A DNA stretch of 64,000 bases from Polyangiaceae bacterium (GTDB lineage: Bacteria > Myxococcota_A > Polyangia > Polyangiales > Polyangiaceae): the NCBI GenBank assembly GCA_025936045.1, contig JAICUB010000024.1, positions 41,382-105,381 on the forward strand, given 5' to 3'. The notes beneath the pieces were generated by a model. The model did no database searches and had not been told where the DNA came from. It worked only from the letters and a program-made list of their open reading frames with translations. Within the stretch, counting starts at the first letter, position 1; every line of letters begins with the position of its first letter. Of this stretch, positions 9,189 through 18,232 are shown in pieces. The position numbers and the translations under genes were made by a program.

Positions 9189-9854
9189 TCACCAGGGCAA
9201 GCGTTCACCGTTCGCGTGCCAAAAGCCGCCGCTCGTGTCGAGCGTGAGCTCGTCGAGCCGCGCGAGCAGACCGCGCGCCGCATCGAGCGGCATCACTTGG
9301 CCGTGCGCGCCGGTCATCTCCGTCCGCACCATGCCGGGGTGGAGAACCGCGACCGCGACGCCCGCGGGCCTCAAGTCGACGGCGAGCGATTTGCCCGCCA
9401 TGTTGAGTGCGGCTTTGCTCATGCGGTAGCCGTACGCGCCGCCCGAGCCGTTGTCGTCGATCGAGCCCATGCGGCTCGTGATGAGCCCGACTTTGGAGCC
9501 CGGTGCGAGCCTTCCGCGGAGCGCGGCCGTGATGCGCAGCGGCGCGAGCGCGTTCACCTCGAACTGCCGCCGAATACTCGCTACGTCGAGCTCCGACAGC
9601 GACCCCGAGCGCTCGAGGATGCCGGCGTTGTTGATGAGCAGCCCGATCTCCCGCACGCCCACGGCGGCGACGAGCGTCTCGATGCTGCGCTCGTCCGTCA
9701 CGTCGATGCCGGCCTCGATTTCGACACCCAGCGCTTCGAGCGCGGGCGAGCTCTTGCGACAGGTCGCCAGCACCGAGAACTCCCGCTGCTTCAAGAGGTC
9801 GGCCAAGGCGAGGCCGATGCCGCGGTTTGCTCCGGTCACCACTGCGAGCGCCAT
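9189..9854 (-). CDS. SDR-family oxidoreductase
   Basis: VTGANRGIG Rossmann motif, NNAG, YGYRMSKAALN active-site YxxxK. Confidence 0.9.
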   Translation of the reverse strand: MALAVVTGANRGIGLALADLLKQREFSVLATCRKSSPALEALGVEIEAGIDVTDERSIETLVAAVGVREIGLLINNAGILERSGSLSELDVASIRRQFEVNALAPLRITAALRGRLAPGSKVGLITSRMGSIDDNGSGGAYGYRMSKAALNMAGKSLAVDLRPAGVAVAVLHPGMVRTEMTGAHGQVMPLDAARGLLARLDELTLDTSGGFWHANGERLPW

Positions 9855-10028
9855 GAACACTAGCCATGGGTTCGCGCACGGACGAGCGCAACCCCTCCTC
9901 GGCGTGGCAACTTGAGACGCTCGGAATTTTTGGGTCCGCCTTCACCCCCGGCCCTGCACCTGCTGCCAGCACCTTCACGTCCACCCGCCGCACCCCCTTG
10001 GAACGCCGACTTCGAGGCCGGGTCTTAG

Positions 10029-10040
10029 TATGTATACATA
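10029..10040. promoter_or_regulatory. palindrome TATGTATACATA upstream of GH16 gene
   Basis: perfect 12-bp palindrome in GC-rich intergenic region. Confidence 0.45.
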
Positions 10041-10121
10041 TATGGATCTTTCGCACAGAACCCGTGGCCGGGACCTCGGCGTGCTACCCTCGTCTTCCGT
10101 TCAGCGCGGAGAACTCGAAGC

Positions 10122-11393
10122 GTGAAGTTCGCGAGACGACCTGTGCGATGCGTGGCGATCTCGGTGTTGAGCGCAGGGGCGATCGCCGTCCTCGGCTGCG
10201 GCTCGCAAGCCGACGGGACGACGGCGGGCGCCGCCGGTCACGGCGCCACGGGCAACGCCGGTACCGCCGCCGGCTTCGGCACGGGCGGCGCTGCGACGAC
10301 AGGCATGGACACGGGCGGCCGCGCGAACGCAGGCGGCGGCACTGCGACGGCTAACGCCGGTTCCTCGACGTCGGCGGCGGGCGCGCGCGGCATGCCGAGC
10401 AGTGCGGGCGGGGCGAGCGGTGGCGCGCAAACCGGCAGCGGCGGAAGCGCGGCCGGCGGCGGAGTGAGCAACGACGGCGGACGCAACGCCGCAGGCGCCG
10501 CGACGGCCGGTCGCACGGGACGCGGCGGGCGCGCGGGCACGGCGGGCGGCGCCGGCGGCAACGGAGCGCTGGGCGGCGGCGGTACGAGCGGCACGCCGAA
10601 CAGCGGCGGTTCGGCGGGCGCCGCCGAGATCGACGTTCCGGACGGCTACAGCCTCGTGTGGCACGACGAGTTCGACGTCGACGGCCCGCCCGATCCCAAG
10701 AATTGGAAGTTCGAGTCCGGCTTCGTGCGCAACGAAGAAGACCAGTGGTACCAGACCGCCAACGCCAGCGTCGCGGACGGCTTACTCGTGATCGAAGCGC
10801 GCAAAGAGCGCGTCACGAATCCGAATTACGAGGCCGGCAGCAGCGACTGGAAGACGAGCCGTCAATACGCCGAATACACCTCGTCGAGCATGAACACGAG
10901 CGGCCTTCAAAGCTTTCAATACGGCCGCTTCGTAATGCGCGCGAAGATCCCCACGGTGAGCGGCATGTGGCCCGCGTGGTGGACGCTCGGCGTGAAGGGC
11001 GAATGGCCCTCGAACGGCGAAATCGACATCATGGAGTACTACCAAAACAAGGTGCTCGCGAACGTCGCCTGCGGCACGAGCACGGAGTGGCAAGCAAAGT
11101 GGGACTCCGCGAGCAAGTCATTGTCGTCGCTCGGAGCGAACTGGTCGGACGATTTTCACGTCTGGCAGATGGACTGGGACGATCAGAACATCGTGCTTTC
11201 GCTCGACGGGCAGAGCATGAACACGAGCGCCCTCTCGAGCATGCTGAACGCCGACGGCTCGAGTCCGTTCAAGCAAAAGGCGTACATGCTCGTCAACCTC
11301 GCGCTCGGCGGGCAAAACGGCGGGAGCCTCGACGGCACGTCGTTCCCGCAGCGTTACGAGGTCGACTACGTGCGCGTGTTCCAGAAGAACTGA
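10122..11393 (+). CDS. Glycoside hydrolase family 16 on Gly-rich lipoprotein stalk
   Basis: GEIDIMEYYQN catalytic motif (ExDxxE), DEFD...WYQTANASV, lipobox (VLGC), Gly/Ala/Thr-rich linker. Confidence 0.92.
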   Translation: MKFARRPVRCVAISVLSAGAIAVLGCGSQADGTTAGAAGHGATGNAGTAAGFGTGGAATTGMDTGGRANAGGGTATANAGSSTSAAGARGMPSSAGGASGGAQTGSGGSAAGGGVSNDGGRNAAGAATAGRTGRGGRAGTAGGAGGNGALGGGGTSGTPNSGGSAGAAEIDVPDGYSLVWHDEFDVDGPPDPKNWKFESGFVRNEEDQWYQTANASVADGLLVIEARKERVTNPNYEAGSSDWKTSRQYAEYTSSSMNTSGLQSFQYGRFVMRAKIPTVSGMWPAWWTLGVKGEWPSNGEIDIMEYYQNKVLANVACGTSTEWQAKWDSASKSLSSLGANWSDDFHVWQMDWDDQNIVLSLDGQSMNTSALSSMLNADGSSPFKQKAYMLVNLALGGQNGGSLDGTSFPQRYEVDYVRVFQKN

Positions 11394-11399
11394 CGCGCG

Positions 11400-12269
11400 T
11401 CAGGGGCCGGGCGCGCCCGCCGCAATCCAGTTCGTGATTGTCGCGGTGTCCGCCGCCGAGAAGCAGGGGTTTTGCGTGCAGCCGCGCGGCATGATGAACG
11501 TGCCGCACTGGTGCTGCTCGAGCTCGAGCAGCGCGCTGTTCGCTGCGTCGCTCTTCGTGACGAGGTGATCGTTGCCGCACTGCGAGACGCCCGTACCGGT
11601 GAGCGTGCTGTAGAGCGTCGACAGGTTCGAATTCGTGAGCTTCGGATTCTGTCGGCCCCCGTGGCAGGAGGAGCTGCCGCACTGCGTTTGGACGATCGCG
11701 GCCACGGCCGTGAACGCGCTCGCGCCGCCGCTGCCGGTCATGCCGCCCGCGCCTTTTCCGCCGATGCCGCCGGAACCACCGCGGCCCGCGCCGCCGAGCG
11801 TCATGCCCGTCCCGGCGCCGCCGCCGAAAGGCTTGGCGCCGCCCGTGCCCGAGCCCGTGCCTGCATTACCGCCGGTACCGAAGCTACCTCCGCGGCCTGC
11901 GCCGCCAAAGGTCGAGCTCGTCCCGCTGACTCCGCCCGTGCCGAAGCCCGCGCCCGCGCTGCCGGCCGCGTTCATGCTGCCGCCGCCACCGCCCGTGGCT
12001 GCGCTGCCACCAGTGGCTCCGGTACCGCCCGTCGTGCCGCCGCTGCCGCCCGTCGACTTAGTGCCGCCGCTGCCGCCGGGCGCGGCAGGGCTGCCCGCAC
12101 CCGGGTGACCTGCGATGATGGCGCTGCTACCGCTCGAGCCACCGGCGTCGGGGAAGTCGAAGTCGGTCAACGGCTGTGGACCGCACGCCGCGAAAATAGC
12201 CCCAGCACTACAGGCGACTAAAATGAGCGCTTTTGACCGAACGAGAGAATTGCGGCTCACTATGGGCAT
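11400..12269 (-). CDS. Gly-rich lipoprotein with cytochrome c-like C-terminal domain
   Basis: Lipobox-like segment, long GGTGG linker, C-terminal VQTQCGSSSCHGG...FIMPRGC...ITNWIAAGAPGP resembling Planctomycete-type cytochrome c domains. Confidence 0.75.
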   Translation of the reverse strand: MPIVSRNSLVRSKALILVACSAGAIFAACGPQPLTDFDFPDAGGSSGSSAIIAGHPGAGSPAAPGGSGGTKSTGGSGGTTGGTGATGGSAATGGGGGSMNAAGSAGAGFGTGGVSGTSSTFGGAGRGGSFGTGGNAGTGSGTGGAKPFGGGAGTGMTLGGAGRGGSGGIGGKGAGGMTGSGGASAFTAVAAIVQTQCGSSSCHGGRQNPKLTNSNLSTLYSTLTGTGVSQCGNDHLVTKSDAANSALLELEQHQCGTFIMPRGCTQNPCFSAADTATITNWIAAGAPGP

Positions 12270-12497
12270 AAGTGATCTTCGAGGCCAAGCATCAGGCAGG
12301 TGTCGGAGGGAGCGCTAAAAAAGTGCCTGAGCACCTCATAACTTTGCGCTCCCACGTGAATCCGAACGGCTCGCTCTCAAACCGTGCACTGACGCGTAAT
12401 TTTGCCGCTGCACCCCAAGACGCACGCTGGCCCCGAGTCCTCTGGCGAGAGACGCGCGAGAGCCGTAGAATCGCTAGTCTCTACCCCGTCACGGCCA

Positions 12498-13112
12498 ATG
12501 AGCGCCACAACGAGCGCCGGTCCTCGCCCGGACACGACTACAGGCGACGTCGACGCGCCGGCTGAAGCCCCGTCAGCGCCAGCGCAGCCGCTCGCGCTCC
12601 GTCAGCTCGTGGCAGATCACCTGGACTTCGTCTGGCGTTCGTTACGAAGGTTCGGCGTTCCACAAGCCGACGTCGACGACGCGGCGCAGCAGGTGTTCCT
12701 GATCGCGAACGACAAGCTTTCGCGCATTCACCCGGGTAGCGAACGCTCGTTTCTCGTCGGCGTCGCGACGCGCGTCGCGTCACACGTCCGGCGTTCGTAT
12801 CATCGGCGTGAGGCGGCCGAACAACGCTTATCGGTCAACCCGCACGACGCCACGCCGGATCCAGAGCAGCTCGCGCAGCGGCTCGAGGCGCGCACGCTCC
12901 TCGACAAGGTCCTCGACGGCATGCCGGAGGACCTCCGAGCGGTCTTCGTGCTGTTCGAGCTGGAGGAGCTGTCCATCGATCAGACTGCCAGCCTCTTGAT
13001 CCTACCTCGGGGTACAGTGGCGACGCGGCTCAGACGAGCACGTGAAGTCTTCCACGAGCAAGCAAAATTGGTGGGAGCGGGCATAGGTATGAAGAAGAAG
13101 TCGGAGCCATGA
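12498..13112 (+). CDS. ECF RNA polymerase sigma factor
   Basis: VWRSLRRFGVPQADVDDAAQQVFLIANDKL region 2; EELSIDQTASLLILPRGTVATRLRRAREVF region 4. Confidence 0.88.
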   Translation: MSATTSAGPRPDTTTGDVDAPAEAPSAPAQPLALRQLVADHLDFVWRSLRRFGVPQADVDDAAQQVFLIANDKLSRIHPGSERSFLVGVATRVASHVRRSYHRREAAEQRLSVNPHDATPDPEQLAQRLEARTLLDKVLDGMPEDLRAVFVLFELEELSIDQTASLLILPRGTVATRLRRAREVFHEQAKLVGAGIGMKKKSEP

Positions 13113-13840
13113 ACGATCCAGTGAGACTGCTCGAGGTCGGAGCCGACGAGTTCGAAGCCGAGTTGCTTCGGGCCGGGCGTTCCGACGTGATGCCGGCGCA
13201 TAGCCGCAAGCAGATCCTCGCTGGAATCGGCATCGGCGGGCTTCTCACCGCCAGCACGGTGGCCACCGGTGTCCGGGCAGCCGCCAAGGGTTGGCTCACC
13301 ACGGCAGGGGTCGGCACCGTCGGGGCGTTGGCTGTCTGGGCGGGCGTTCACACACTCAGTGCCGGCTCGAAACCGACGGCGGTCGCTCCGCATGTCGCCG
13401 TGCCGGCCGCCGTCCACCAGACTCCGGCCATGGAGCCGGTCGTCGCCCCGCCGGCGCCACCCGTCGCCGACACCATGAGCTCGGAGGCGGAATCCGTTCC
13501 TGCGACGAGCCCGGTGAGGTCCGCGCCGCGCGTCCCGGCCGGGACGGATCATTCGCTGGCCGCGGAGCTGTCGGTGATCGATCAGGCGCGCTCGGCACTC
13601 GCGAACCGCGACTACACGCAAACGTTGCGACTCCTGGACGACTATTCGCACCACTTCTCCAAGCATCGCCTCCGGAGTGAAGCGACGGTGCTCCGGATCG
13701 AAGCGCTGGCCGGGCGAGGCGATCGCGATGCTGCCACGCGCGTCGGTCGCGACTTCTTGCAGAGCCATTCGAACGGCCCGTACGCGCAGCGCGTCCGTTC
13801 CGTGATCGGGGACGCCGCGCCGAGCACGCGCGCGCAGTGA
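13109..13840 (+). CDS. membrane-anchored anti-sigma-like/TPR protein
   Basis: 4-bp overlap with sigma gene, single TM region, C-terminal TPR-like helices. Confidence 0.65.
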   Translation: MNDPVRLLEVGADEFEAELLRAGRSDVMPAHSRKQILAGIGIGGLLTASTVATGVRAAAKGWLTTAGVGTVGALAVWAGVHTLSAGSKPTAVAPHVAVPAAVHQTPAMEPVVAPPAPPVADTMSSEAESVPATSPVRSAPRVPAGTDHSLAAELSVIDQARSALANRDYTQTLRLLDDYSHHFSKHRLRSEATVLRIEALAGRGDRDAATRVGRDFLQSHSNGPYAQRVRSVIGDAAPSTRAQ

Positions 13841-14892
13841 CGCGGGAGCGCGTGGTGTCGTCTTCGCTACGACGCTCCCTCGTGCGCACGGTAGCGGTCG
13901 GCCTCGCTCTCGGCGCGCTCGCCTGCGAGGAGGATTTCCCGCTGGGCTCCTGGAACGCTGCGCCGTCGCAAGCCATGCCGTCGGCGACCTCGACGGCCAC
14001 CTCGACCGCAACGGGGACCACCACCGCGACGAACCCGCCGCCGCCACCCCCGCCGCCGATCGCGTGCGCGGAGACCGGCACGCCCGGCGCGCTGAACACG
14101 CCCGGCATGTCCGTCGGGACGACCACGCTCTCGACGGATTGGACCTGGCCGACACCCGTCGATTCCCTCGAGTGGGACCTCGTGATGGAGACCGATCCGG
14201 TGACGGACGGCTACTACTGGGCCCACCAGTTCTCCTTCGTCAACGGCCTCACCGCCTTCTTCGGTCTGCAGGCGCACGGCGGCTACATCGATCCCAACGC
14301 GACGGGACCGGGCTCACAGACCGTCGACTTCACGAAGATGGCCGTTTACTGGATCGCCGGTCCTCCGAGCGACGCCGAGCTCGGGGACATCAACCAGCCC
14401 GGCATGGCCCGCAAGGCGGTCGTCACGCAGGGCAACGTGCAGTGGATGACGATCCACGCGAAGTTCGAGTGGACGGCGTGCGACCTTTATCACCTGCGGA
14501 TCGGGAAGGATTCGACCGCCGACAACGGGGACGTCTGGTACGGCGCCTGGATCCTCGACCAGACGACCGACGTAGAGACGTTCATCGGCCGGATCCTCGT
14601 GCCGGCGGCCTGGGGACAAATCTCCGCCCTCAGCACGACCATGACGACGCGTATCGACGGCGCTCAGACCGCGCCGCCCCTGACGAACTGCGGCGACCCG
14701 GAGCCTGCATCCGGCATCTTCGGCACGCCGACGGCCAACGACGGTCAGGTGACGCCGCTCCGTCATACCGATCGGTTCGCCGTGCCCGCACGCTGCGGCA
14801 CCTCCCGCTTCACCGACCTCACGAACGCCGCGACCGGCCTCACGAGCGGCGTACGCCAGGAAATCGGCGTGCATCCCCTTTCGTCCCCGTAG
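13837..14892 (+). CDS. hypothetical secreted lipoprotein
   Basis: Lipobox (GALAC), Thr-rich linker, 4-bp overlap with previous gene; novel C-terminal domain. Confidence 0.65.
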   Translation: MTRERVVSSSLRRSLVRTVAVGLALGALACEEDFPLGSWNAAPSQAMPSATSTATSTATGTTTATNPPPPPPPPIACAETGTPGALNTPGMSVGTTTLSTDWTWPTPVDSLEWDLVMETDPVTDGYYWAHQFSFVNGLTAFFGLQAHGGYIDPNATGPGSQTVDFTKMAVYWIAGPPSDAELGDINQPGMARKAVVTQGNVQWMTIHAKFEWTACDLYHLRIGKDSTADNGDVWYGAWILDQTTDVETFIGRILVPAAWGQISALSTTMTTRIDGAQTAPPLTNCGDPEPASGIFGTPTANDGQVTPLRHTDRFAVPARCGTSRFTDLTNAATGLTSGVRQEIGVHPLSSP

Positions 14893-14913
14893 CGCTTGCC
14901 GTATTCGCGGCGT

Positions 14914-15996
14914 TCACCAGAGCCGCGCGCCGAGGCGGAGCGCGCCGTTCGCCGCGGCGCTCGGCACCTTGAAGATATCGGTGTCGGGCTCGCGAAACAC
15001 GTACGTCCAGCGCGTGATCGGCAAGACGGCGCTCACGTCGCCTTCGACGAACCAGGTCGTGCCGAGTGCTTGATGCAACCTGAGGCCGAGATCGAACGCG
15101 ACCCACGCGCGACTCCGCGTCGAGGAATGCGGGAGGCCCGCGCCCCAGCCCGTCACGGCGCCGAGCTCGGCGCCGACGCACGGCGCGATGCCGGAGACAT
15201 CCTGCCACGCGAGCACGACCGAGCAGAGCGTCGGCGCCGCATAGACCAGCTGAAACGACGCCGAGCCCCCGCCCGTCGCGGGCGGCGTGGCGCCGACCAC
15301 GTGCTTCGGCGAGCGCAAGAAGGTGAGCTCGACATCGATCGCCGAAATCGGATCGTCGGCGTGCGCGGCGCGCCATCCGAAGCTCGCCGAACCGCCGTAC
15401 GCGATGCCCGGCGTGACGCCGCCCTCCAATGTCGGACCGAGCGACGCCGTCCAGGGGGCACGCGCCTCGAGACTGCTCGGCTCGGATGGCTCCGGCTGGG
15501 GCGCCACGTCGGCAGGCGGCTCGGGCGGTTTGGGCGGCTTGGGCGGCTCCGTTGATTTGTCGCCGGGCGCCGGCTCGGGAGTGGGAGCGAGCGACGCTTC
15601 CGGATCGATGGCGAGCGCGGTCGCGAGCGCGAGCACGGTCGCGACCTCGCCGCAGTCGGGACCCGCGACTTCGCGTGACTCGGTCGTGCCGTCGGCTTGC
15701 CGCACGACGAGGCTGCCTACGAGCGAGCCGCCGTGCCGCGCGATGGTAACGACGAACGTGCGCGCGAAGTCACCGCTCGTCGCGAGGCGCGCGCTCGTGG
15801 TGCGACGAAAGACCTGCGTGTTGAAGTCGTCCGCGCTCGGACACCCCGCTTCGGCGTGGTACTCGATGCGGATCGGCTCAGTCGCGCCTGCCGCGAGCGC
15901 AGCGCGCGCGACGCACGCGACGCCGCCCACGGCGAGCGCAGCGTGCGCGCGCGAAGCGAATCGTTTGCGCGGGCTTTGCTTCTCGTTCAACGCCAC
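14914..15996 (-). CDS. hypothetical secreted/outer-membrane protein
   Basis: Signal peptide-like start, Pro/Glu-rich linker, beta-rich C-terminus; start inferred (GTG 15996). Confidence 0.6.
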   Translation of the reverse strand: MALNEKQSPRKRFASRAHAALAVGGVACVARAALAAGATEPIRIEYHAEAGCPSADDFNTQVFRRTTSARLATSGDFARTFVVTIARHGGSLVGSLVVRQADGTTESREVAGPDCGEVATVLALATALAIDPEASLAPTPEPAPGDKSTEPPKPPKPPEPPADVAPQPEPSEPSSLEARAPWTASLGPTLEGGVTPGIAYGGSASFGWRAAHADDPISAIDVELTFLRSPKHVVGATPPATGGGSASFQLVYAAPTLCSVVLAWQDVSGIAPCVGAELGAVTGWGAGLPHSSTRSRAWVAFDLGLRLHQALGTTWFVEGDVSAVLPITRWTYVFREPDTDIFKVPSAAANGALRLGARLW

Positions 15997-16208
15997 CACG
16001 ACACGAGCCGCGCGCGATCGGGCGCAGCGAATGGACCCGCTGCCCGCGACGATACTATCCTTGAGACGAGTTCGGCGGGATTGGAAGCCGCAAGCGCGGC
16101 GGGACCGTTCATGCAAGAATTTTCCGGTTATACGTCGATTTGCGCGGAGCCGACCTTTGCCCCAAGTAATTCCCCGAGCCCCCGCGTTCATGTCGACCGA
16201 GACCCCCA

Positions 16209-17312
16209 ATGAGCACGAACCCACCGCCGCATCAGCTCGATCGCGCCCTCCAGCGTGACCGCTTCCGGCGCGTGCTCACGGGCAGCGCGGTCGTCGTCGT
16301 CATCATGCTGCTCGACGCGGTCGCGCGGTTCCTGGTGGTGCCGACGGGCGCACGCACGGCATCCTACGTGTTTCTCTGGGGGCTCGAGGTCCCCGTCACG
16401 CTCGGCCTGTTGAGCGTGGGGTATCGCTTCACGCAGCGCCGCCGTTTCGGCGCCTCCGGGACGCTGCTCACGACGGTCGCCGTCGCGGGCGTGAGCGGCG
16501 TGCTCTTCGGAGTCGCGCTGTCGCTTTTGGCTCGGCACTACCCCGCGTTCCGGCACCCCGAACGGGCGCCGTCCGTGCTCCGCGGCATCGCGTTCGGCCT
16601 GATGTTCGGCCAGCTCCATGCCGGACTCTGGGCGATGGCGTTCGTGTACCCGTTCGCCGCGGAAGACGCGCGGCTCCGCGCCATCGAGGCCGAGCGCCTG
16701 CGCTCTGCCGTGGAGGCGGCGCAGCTCCGGGCACACCTCGAGCCGCACTTCCTCTTGAACACGTTGAACGCGATCGCGGGGCTCGTCACGGAGGATCCGC
16801 GCGAGGCGCGCCGCCTCATCGGCTGTCTCGGTGACCTCTTGCGTGACGCCGCGCGACCAGGCAACGAGCTCCAGACCGTGGACAAGGAGCTCGAGTGGCT
16901 CGACCGCTACGTCGCGATCCTGCACGCGCGGCACCGCGACGCCCTGCGGTTCCGCTGGGAAATCTCGCCGGAAGCCCGCGCCGCTCTGTTACCGCGGCTC
17001 CTGCTTCAGCCGCTCGTGGAGAACGCGGTAAAACACGGAGCGCTCAAGCGCGCCGAGGGCGGCGAGGTCGTCGTGCGCATCGAGCTCGTGCGCGGCGCCG
17101 CAGGCGACTCGCGCATCGTGTGCACGGTGGAAGACAACGGACCCGGGCTCGGCGAGCCGCGCTCCGGCGCGATCGGCCTCCACGTCGTGCGCCGCCGGCT
17201 CGAGCTCAATCACCCGGGCGCGGCGCTCCGCCTGGAGTCTTCGGAACACGGCACGCGCTCGATCGTCGACCTGCCGCTCCTCCGCGCCGCGCCGCTCGAG
17301 GCCACGCGGTGA
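16209..17312 (+). CDS. LytS-type sensor histidine kinase (His_kinase family)
   Basis: LRAHLEPHFLLNTLNAIAGL H-box; LLLQPLVENAVKHG; VEDNGPGLG; HGTRSIVDLPL. Confidence 0.9.
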   Translation: MSTNPPPHQLDRALQRDRFRRVLTGSAVVVVIMLLDAVARFLVVPTGARTASYVFLWGLEVPVTLGLLSVGYRFTQRRRFGASGTLLTTVAVAGVSGVLFGVALSLLARHYPAFRHPERAPSVLRGIAFGLMFGQLHAGLWAMAFVYPFAAEDARLRAIEAERLRSAVEAAQLRAHLEPHFLLNTLNAIAGLVTEDPREARRLIGCLGDLLRDAARPGNELQTVDKELEWLDRYVAILHARHRDALRFRWEISPEARAALLPRLLLQPLVENAVKHGALKRAEGGEVVVRIELVRGAAGDSRIVCTVEDNGPGLGEPRSGAIGLHVVRRRLELNHPGAALRLESSEHGTRSIVDLPLLRAAPLEATR

Positions 17313-18109
17313 ACACGACCGCCGCCGAAGCCCCGCGCCTGCGAGCGCTCGTCGTCGAGGACGAGTGGCCGGCGCGAAACTACCTGGTCGAGCTGCTCGA
17401 GGGCACGGGCGCGGCGCAGGTGGTCGGCGCCGTGGGCCACGCCGACGAAGCGCGCCGCATCCTGAGCGAAGGCCGGGAACGTCTCGCCGTCGATGTCGCG
17501 TTCGTCGACATCGAGCTCGCGGAAAAGAGCGCGCGGGCCGGGCTCGAGCTCGCTCGCGAGCTCGTCGGCACGCCGCGTGCGCCGCTCTTCGTGTTCGCGA
17601 CGGCCTACGAGCAGCACGCGCTCGAAGCGTTCGAGCTCGGCGCGGCCGACTACCTTCTGAAGCCGTTCACCGAAGAGCGCGTCGGCCAATGCACGGATCG
17701 CTTGCTCGCGCGCTTCCCGGGACGCAATTCGGCGCAGGCGAGCTCGACGGCACGCATCGTCGCGCGCAAGGGCAACGGGCTCGTCTTCCTCGACCGCGAC
17801 GAAGTGTGGGCCTTCGAAGCGTCGGAGCGCTTGACCTTCGTGCACACACCGCACGGCACCTTCGATCTCGAGCTCTCGCTCTCGGCCATCGAGTCGAGCT
17901 TCGGCGACGCCCTCAAGCGCGTGCATCGGAGTTGGCTCGTGCACGCCGCGCAGGTGCGTGAGCTCGTGCGCGACGGCAGCGAAACACGCATCTTCGTCGG
18001 CGCCGGCCTCGGGGGTGAACGGCGCGGCGTGTGGGTTCCGGTGGCACGGGAACGCTCGGCGCAGGTGCGTGCCTGGCTGCTGGCGGACACGCGCGGCCTC
18101 AAGCGATAG
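17309..18109 (+). CDS. LytTR-family response regulator
   Basis: Receiver domain (ALVVEDEWPAR...VDIELAEKSARAG), LytTR domain (FVHTPHGTFDLELSLSAIESSF...RVHRSWLVHAAQV); GTGA overlap with kinase. Confidence 0.9.
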   Translation: MNTTAAEAPRLRALVVEDEWPARNYLVELLEGTGAAQVVGAVGHADEARRILSEGRERLAVDVAFVDIELAEKSARAGLELARELVGTPRAPLFVFATAYEQHALEAFELGAADYLLKPFTEERVGQCTDRLLARFPGRNSAQASSTARIVARKGNGLVFLDRDEVWAFEASERLTFVHTPHGTFDLELSLSAIESSFGDALKRVHRSWLVHAAQVRELVRDGSETRIFVGAGLGGERRGVWVPVARERSAQVRAWLLADTRGLKR

Positions 18110-18232
18110 TGTCCGAGCGCTCGCGCGGTTCGTCGCTCGGCGGCGGCGGCTCGTGACGAGGCAAGCACGCTTCGTCGGATTTGGCGCAAAATGCGGGACT
18201 TTACACCTACAGGCTTACGTTGGCAGTGTCGG

